This document shows positions 59,534-64,000 of a stretch of DNA of 64,000 bases, in pieces. The notes under the pieces were generated by a model. That model ran no database searches and was not told the DNA's origin. It worked only from the letters and a program-made list of their open reading frames with translations. The stretch comes from Micromonospora sp. WMMA1947 (GTDB lineage: Bacteria > Actinomycetota > Actinomycetes > Mycobacteriales > Micromonosporaceae): the NCBI RefSeq assembly GCF_027497355.1, contig NZ_CP114909.1:5661001-5725000 (forward strand). Reading direction: 5' to 3'. The number at the start of each line of letters is the position of its first letter. Positions within the stretch are counted from its first letter, which is position 1. The translations under genes were made by a program, and so were the position numbers.

Positions 59534-61099
59534 TCAGCTCTCTACTCGGCTCAGGCAGCGGTCGACGAACGCGACCAGCGGTGCCACGTGCGTCTCCGGC
59601 CGGTCCCATCGGTTCTCCAGGTTCTCCGCCAGGTGGTGGGTGGCGACGACCTGGCCCGCCCGGTGGTGGCGGACGACCGGATGCAGGTAGGCGGCGTCGT
59701 GGGCCTGGCCGGGTACGTCCTGGGCGACCCGGCTGACGGTGATGTCGAACGGGTCCACCCGGTCGTGGTCGGGGCCGTACTCGAGGGTGACGACGAAGGC
59801 GTCCGTGTAGTCGTGGTCCGGGGTACGCAGGCCGGTGCGGGTGAAGTACTCGACCGGCACCTCCTCGTGGTAACGCGCGTCGGACCCGGCCACCGTGACC
59901 ACGTCGCCGAGGAAGCCGAACTGCTGCCACAGGGCGGAGGTGCGGTTGACCCGCGCGACGACGGCGCCGGCGATCGACTCGCCGGTGGCGTCCAGCTTCT
60001 CCGCCGGCCACGGCGTGTCGCCGTACCGCCGTTCCAGGATCCGGTGCAGCGCCCGTACGGCGTACCGGAAGCCGTGGATGAAGCCGCTGGTCGAACGCTT
60101 GAAGTCCCGTTCCTGGCTGATCGTGCCGGCGAAGTAGAGGCCGGGGACGTTCACCGACTCCCACTCCGGGGTCTGCGCCGGAAAGCGGTCCCTGATCGCG
60201 AGCGCCGGACGGCAGGTGTCGTCGAAGACGGACGCGTCGAAGGCGAACCCGGTGCAGGCGAGCACCCGGTCGTACCACAGCTCCTTGACCACCTCGTCGG
60301 CGCGGGAGAACGAGAACGTCACCTTGTATCCGGTGCCGTCGCGCTCGATGCGCTTGACGTCGCCGTCGAGGATCGCGTTCGCCGACTTCAGCTGGTAGGT
60401 GTCCAGGAAGTTGTTGTTCACCGCGCGCAGGTGCCCCACGTAGTGGGTGCGCCAGGCCATCCGCACCGAACTCGGGCCGGCGACGTGGATCAGCGTGGTG
60501 GTCTCCATCAGGCTGTCCGCGGTCTCGAACGCGGAGTTCCCCTTGCCGATGATCAGCACCTTCTGGTCGAGGTAGTCGCGCGGGTCGACGGACATCTCCG
60601 CGTACTGCTCGGCCAGTTCCAGCCCGGGGATCTCCGGCCGGTACGGCCGGGAGACGCCGGTGGCGACGATCAGCCGGCGCGCCCGGAAGACCTCCTCCCC
60701 CGCCCGGACCTCGAACACCCCGTCGACCTTGCCGACCGACGTCACGCGGCAGCCGTACCGGACCCGTACCCCCGTCTTCGCGGCGAAGTCCGCCAGGTAG
60801 CGGACCATCACGTCGGCGTCGGGGAAGTACCGCTCGGTGTAGCCGGTGAATCGCAGCGCCGGGTCGTCGCTGAGCAGCGAGTTCCAGTCCAGCCGCAGGT
60901 TCAGCTCCGGGTCGTCCGAGCCGGTGTGCGGCTTGTTGATGGAGATCAGTTGCCGGTGGCGGGGAAAGGTGGCGAAGAACGCCCCCGGGATGTCCGCCTG
61001 TTCCAGGACCAGATAGTCGCGTCTGCCGTCGGCCTCCAGCAGAGCCGCGAGTTGCAGGCCCGCCGGTCCGGCCCCGACGATCAGGTAGTCAAGCGTCAT
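59534..61099 (-). CDS. FAD-dependent oxidoreductase (flavin monooxygenase-like), copy 1
   Basis: Two-dinucleotide-domain flavoprotein of 521 residues. FAD motif GAGPAG at residues 9-14 (YLIVGAGPAGLQLAALL), second Rossmann motif VLIIGKGNSAFETADSL, and an ATG motif LIVATGVSRPY. The overall pattern (HRQLISINKPHTG, YVGHLRAVNNNFLDTYQLKS, RDFKRSTSGFIHGFRYAVRA) resembles FOXRED2-like and class B flavin monooxygenases. It is strongly similar to the divergent gene at 62663, so the two probably arose by duplication. N- or C-oxygenation of an aromatic amino acid derivative is possible. It is the second gene of the operon, 12 bp after the MIO gene. Confidence 0.85.
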   Translation of the reverse strand: MTLDYLIVGAGPAGLQLAALLEADGRRDYLVLEQADIPGAFFATFPRHRQLISINKPHTGSDDPELNLRLDWNSLLSDDPALRFTGYTERYFPDADVMVRYLADFAAKTGVRVRYGCRVTSVGKVDGVFEVRAGEEVFRARRLIVATGVSRPYRPEIPGLELAEQYAEMSVDPRDYLDQKVLIIGKGNSAFETADSLMETTTLIHVAGPSSVRMAWRTHYVGHLRAVNNNFLDTYQLKSANAILDGDVKRIERDGTGYKVTFSFSRADEVVKELWYDRVLACTGFAFDASVFDDTCRPALAIRDRFPAQTPEWESVNVPGLYFAGTISQERDFKRSTSGFIHGFRYAVRALHRILERRYGDTPWPAEKLDATGESIAGAVVARVNRTSALWQQFGFLGDVVTVAGSDARYHEEVPVEYFTRTGLRTPDHDYTDAFVVTLEYGPDHDRVDPFDITVSRVAQDVPGQAHDAAYLHPVVRHHRAGQVVATHHLAENLENRWDRPETHVAPLVAFVDRCLSRVES

Positions 61100-61111
61100 G
61101 TGCGTCCACCC

Positions 61112-62599
61112 TCAGGAAAGAGAAACGGAGAAATCCGCGATCACGTCGGCCGCGCGCCGCACGTCACCGTCCAGCGGCCGGTCCGGGTCGACCGGCGGTA
61201 CGACCGCCGCCAGCGCCGCCAGCGCCTCGGCGCAGCCGGAGGCGGTCGGCGTACGCGCGCCCGCGTACGCGGCCTGGCGCAGCCCCAGCGCGAGCGACCC
61301 GACGACGAGGTGCAGCAGCCGGGCCTGGTCCAGGGCCCGCAGCGCGGCCTGGGTGCCGAGCGGGACGACGTCCTGGTTGTGCAGGTTGGTCGGCACGCTC
61401 TGCATGCTCGCGGGCATGGTGTCCCGCCGGATCTCGGTGATCAGCGCGGTCGCCGCCAGCTGCACCCCCTGGAGCCCGTGCTGCTGTCCCGGGCCGGCGG
61501 CCAGCATCGGCGGCAGGCCGCCGTTGCGGTTCGGGTCGACGAGCAGGTCGAGTTGCCGTTCGGCGAGGTTGCCGACCTGCGCCACGACCATCGACAGCAC
61601 GTCGGCGGCGAACGCGGCCGGCTGGCCGAAGAAGTTACCGCCGTGCACCACGAGGTCGTCGTCGGGAAAGAACAGCGGGTTGTCGGTGACGCTCGCGAGG
61701 TCGGCCGCGACGACGGCGTCGACGTAGCGCAGGGCGTCCTCGGCCGCGCCGAGCAGTTGGGGCGTGCACCGGATGCTGTACGGCTCCTGCAGCGGGCGCG
61801 CGCCGGAAGCGACGAGGCCGTCGCTGACCCGTCGCATCCGCGCGCCCACGTCGATCGCGCCCGGATGGCCGTACGCGCCCAGCAGCCGGGCGTCGAGGAA
61901 CTGCGTACCGCTGCCGAGCAGGTCGGCGAGCAGGCAGGTGAGCACCTGGACCGCCCGGTGCGCGGCACGGACCGCGTCCAGCGCCAGCGCTGTCGCCGCG
62001 GTGGTCAGCGACGTCCCGTTGACCAGGGCGAGGGCGTCCCGGCCGTCCAACGGCAGCGGTTCCAGGCCGGCCAGCTTCAACGCCTCGCCGGCCGGCATCC
62101 GCGTCCCGTCCAGATAGGCGTGGCCGCGGCCCCGTAACGCCTGGGCGGCCGCGCCCAGCGGGATCAGGTCACCACTGGCACCGACCGAACCCAGCCGGGG
62201 CATCGCGGGGACGAACGTGGTCGCGAGCATCGCCGCGAGGGCGTCGATCACGTGCGGGGAGACTCCCGACGCGCCGCGGGCCAGCGACCCGGCCCGCAGC
62301 AGCAGGGTCGCGCGTACCACCTCCGGACCGAGGTCCGCGCCCTGCCCCGCGCCGAGGTGGGCGAGCGTGTTGTCGGCCTGGTCGCGCAGGTCGGCGCGGC
62401 CCGCGTACCCGACCAGGGCGCCGAAGCCGGTGGTGGCGCCGTACACCGCGCGGTCGTCACCGAGCACCGCGGACAGGAAGGTGCGGGCGGCCGTGACCCG
62501 GTCCCGGACCCGCGGTCCGATCACGACTTTGACCGGGTCACGGGCGGCGCGCAGATCGGCGATCCGCAGTGGGACATCGAGGTCCACCTCTGTCGTCAT
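61112..62599 (-). CDS. MIO-type aromatic amino acid ammonia-lyase or aminomutase
   Basis: Member of the HAL/PAL/TAL family, 495 residues. The MIO prosthetic group forms from Ala141-Ser142-Gly143 in GSVGASGDLIPLG. The catalytic loop tyrosine is Tyr53 in VYGATTGFG. At the substrate-selectivity position it has His81-Leu82 (TLAHLGAG), the pair seen in tyrosine ammonia-lyases and tyrosine aminomutases rather than the Phe-Leu of PAL or Ser-His of HAL. So it likely makes p-coumarate or beta-tyrosine from tyrosine. Histidine degradation is unlikely because no hut genes are nearby. It is the first gene of the operon, with the ATG at 62599 in a 63-bp divergent promoter region. Confidence 0.9.
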   Translation of the reverse strand: MTTEVDLDVPLRIADLRAARDPVKVVIGPRVRDRVTAARTFLSAVLGDDRAVYGATTGFGALVGYAGRADLRDQADNTLAHLGAGQGADLGPEVVRATLLLRAGSLARGASGVSPHVIDALAAMLATTFVPAMPRLGSVGASGDLIPLGAAAQALRGRGHAYLDGTRMPAGEALKLAGLEPLPLDGRDALALVNGTSLTTAATALALDAVRAAHRAVQVLTCLLADLLGSGTQFLDARLLGAYGHPGAIDVGARMRRVSDGLVASGARPLQEPYSIRCTPQLLGAAEDALRYVDAVVAADLASVTDNPLFFPDDDLVVHGGNFFGQPAAFAADVLSMVVAQVGNLAERQLDLLVDPNRNGGLPPMLAAGPGQQHGLQGVQLAATALITEIRRDTMPASMQSVPTNLHNQDVVPLGTQAALRALDQARLLHLVVGSLALGLRQAAYAGARTPTASGCAEALAALAAVVPPVDPDRPLDGDVRRAADVIADFSVSLS

Positions 62600-62622
62600 G
62601 CGATCGCACCCTAGAGACGAAT

Positions 62623-62640
62623 TCTCAGAACGCTCTGAGA
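62623..62640. promoter_or_regulatory. Palindromic operator candidate in the divergent promoter
   Basis: TCTCAGAACGCTCTGAGA has perfect 7-base arms TCTCAGA/TCTGAGA around a 4-base centre. It lies midway in the 63-bp gap between the MIO and second FAD oxidoreductase genes, so one regulator bound here would control both directions. Confidence 0.6.
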
Positions 62641-62662
62641 TCGAGTCGCTACGTTGCGGCGC

Positions 62663-64000
62663 ATGACGCTCGACTATCTGATCATCGGAGCCGGACCGGC
62701 CGGGCTGCAGCTCGCTCACCTGCTCGATCGCGACGGCCGCGACTATCTGGTCCTGGAGGCCGGCCCGTCGCCGGGCACGTTCTTCGCCACCTATCCCCGG
62801 CACCGGAAGCTCATCTCGATCAACAAGGTCTGGACCGGCTCCGACGATCCGGAGTTCAACCTGCGCGCGGACTGGAACTCGCTGCTCACGGACGATCCGG
62901 CGCTGCTGTTCAAGAACTACAGCCGGCGCTACTTCCCGGACGCCGCGGACCTGGTGCGCTACCTCGCCGACGCCGCCCGCGGCCTGCGGATCAGGTACGA
63001 CACCCGGGTCTCCCGGGTCGCGCGCGACGGTGACCTGTTCACCGTCCACGCCGGAGACGACACCCTCACCGCCCGCCGGGTGGTCGTCGCCACCGGCGTG
63101 TCCCAGCTGTACGTGCCGCCGATCGAGGGCGCCGAGTTCGCCGAGCGGTACGACACCGTCAGCGTCGACCCGGACGACTTCACCGACCAGCGTGTCCTCA
63201 TCATCGGCAAGGGCAACTCCGCCTTCGAGACCGCTGACGCGCTCGTCGAGACGGCAGCTGTCATCCACGTCGCCGGCCCGCACTCGATCAAGCTGGCGTG
63301 GCAGTCGCACTACGTCGGGCACCTGCGCGCGGTGAACAACAACTTCCTCGACACGTACCAGCTCAAGTCGCAGAACGCGGTCCTCGACGGCACCGTGGAG
63401 CGGATCGCCCGGCGCGACGACGGCGGCTTCCGGATCGACTTCCGCTACGCCCGCACCGTCGAGGCGATCCGGCAGATCGACTACGACCGGGTCATCCTCT
63501 GCACCGGCTTCCGGTTCGACGCCACCATCTTCGACCCGTCCGCCCGGCCCCGGCTCGTCATCAACGACCGCTTCCCCGAGCAGACCTCGGCGTACGAGTC
63601 GGTGAACGTGCCAGGCCTCTACTTCGCCGGCACGCTCACCCAGCAGCGCGACTTCAAGCGCTCGACGAACGGGTTCATCCACGGCTTCCGGTACGGCGTG
63701 CGCGCCCTGCACCGGATCCTCGACGCCCGCCACCACGGCACGCCGTGGCCGGCCCGGTCGCTGGAGGTCACCCCGGAGGCGATCGCCGACGCGATCATCG
63801 AGCGGATCAACCGGACGTCGGCGCTGTGGCAGCAGTTCGCCGTCCTCGGCGACGTGGTCGTCGTCTCCGGTGACACCGCGCGCTACCACGAGGAGGTGCC
63901 CGTCGCGTACGTGCACGACGGCGGCCTGGGTGCGGAGCTGTTCGCGTTCGTGGTCACCCTGGAGTACGGGCCGGACCACGACCAGGTCGACCCGTTCGAC
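62663..64000 (+). CDS. FAD-dependent oxidoreductase, copy 2 (3' end outside window)
   Basis: The first 446 residues of a paralogue of the gene at 59534. FAD motif IIGAGPAGLQLAHLL at the N-terminus, second Rossmann motif VLIIGKGNSAFETADAL, and the same YVGHLRAVNNNFLDTYQLKS and RDFKRSTNGFIHGFRYGVRA stretches. Sequence similarity extends along the whole visible length. The ATG at 62663 is divergent from the MIO gene. Two non-identical copies facing each other suggest two successive or alternative oxygenation steps, or a heterodimer. The gene and possibly the cluster continue beyond the window. Confidence 0.87.
   Translation, partial: MTLDYLIIGAGPAGLQLAHLLDRDGRDYLVLEAGPSPGTFFATYPRHRKLISINKVWTGSDDPEFNLRADWNSLLTDDPALLFKNYSRRYFPDAADLVRYLADAARGLRIRYDTRVSRVARDGDLFTVHAGDDTLTARRVVVATGVSQLYVPPIEGAEFAERYDTVSVDPDDFTDQRVLIIGKGNSAFETADALVETAAVIHVAGPHSIKLAWQSHYVGHLRAVNNNFLDTYQLKSQNAVLDGTVERIARRDDGGFRIDFRYARTVEAIRQIDYDRVILCTGFRFDATIFDPSARPRLVINDRFPEQTSAYESVNVPGLYFAGTLTQQRDFKRSTNGFIHGFRYGVRALHRILDARHHGTPWPARSLEVTPEAIADAIIERINRTSALWQQFAVLGDVVVVSGDTARYHEEVPVAYVHDGGLGAELFAFVVTLEYGPDHDQVDPFD

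Noticed and set aside
61112..62599. Histidine ammonia-lyase of the hut pathway
   Set aside because: It lacks the Ser-His selectivity pair of histidine ammonia-lyases and has no urocanase, imidazolonepropionase or hutG neighbour.

Overview
The window looks like a chromosomal stretch of a high-GC filamentous actinomycete, most likely of the Micromonospora type. The evidence is the very high GC content, frequent GTG and TTG starts, 19-bp IdeR/DmdR-type iron boxes, SARP regulators, Tat and Sec secreted CBM2/CBM13 carbohydrate-active enzymes, a SigE-type sigma factor and several natural-product loci. No rRNA, tRNA, CRISPR array or insertion sequence was recognised. Both ends cut through genes.

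Region 1 (1-12.3 kb) is an iron-acquisition island. desA, desB, desC and desD (2061-7305) encode desferrioxamine-type hydroxamate siderophore synthesis. A divergent penicillin-acylase-family gene without a signal peptide (1-1832) faces them across a promoter region with two iron boxes. A converging operon (12258 down to 7360) encodes the uptake ATPase, binding lipoprotein, fused double permease and siderophore-interacting reductase, with a third iron box lying directly against its first start codon.

Region 2 (12.3-16 kb) holds a CBM2-pectate lyase (PL9-like), a secreted protein built of two repeats, and a hemerythrin-like protein.

Region 3 (16-29.9 kb) is a class II lanthipeptide locus. It has an AfsR-like regulator (16022-18826), then on the minus strand a small SARP, LanM2, LanA2, LanA1, LanM1, a one-span membrane protein and a C39-peptidase ABC exporter. 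Two different precursors with related leaders, two full-length LanMs and one exporter match the layout of two-component lantibiotics. A SARP-type tandem-repeat promoter precedes the operon.

Region 4 (30-42.6 kb) carries housekeeping and accessory genes: a serine hydrolase, a NarL-type two-component system, an LtrA-like protein, a GH127 beta-L-arabinofuranosidase with two CBM13 domains behind a two-operator promoter, a SigE sigma/membrane regulator pair, a secreted EEP-family hydrolase and a TetM/OtrA-like ribosomal protection GTPase.

Region 5 (42.7-49.2 kb) is a four-gene minus-strand operon for pectin and arabinan side chains: CBM13-GH43 endo-arabinanase, GH43-CBM42 arabinofuranosidase, a CBM13 beta-helix protein and a CBM13-PL1 pectate lyase. 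It shares a 12-bp operator sequence with the GH127 gene, which suggests one arabinose-responsive regulon.

Region 6 (49.2-53.8 kb) holds OsmC, a microbial PARG, and a secreted NucA/NucB-like nuclease translationally coupled to a small acidic protein that could be its immunity partner.

Region 7 (53.8-64 kb) is a tight minus-strand operon: a MIO-type aromatic amino acid lyase/aminomutase, FAD oxidoreductase, alpha-hydroxy-acid oxidase, unusual P450, cation/proton antiporter and OmpR-type two-component system. A second FAD oxidoreductase is divergent from a 63-bp shared promoter with a palindrome. I do not recognise this as a known pathway. It is the strongest candidate in the window for an undescribed metabolic system and may continue past the right edge.
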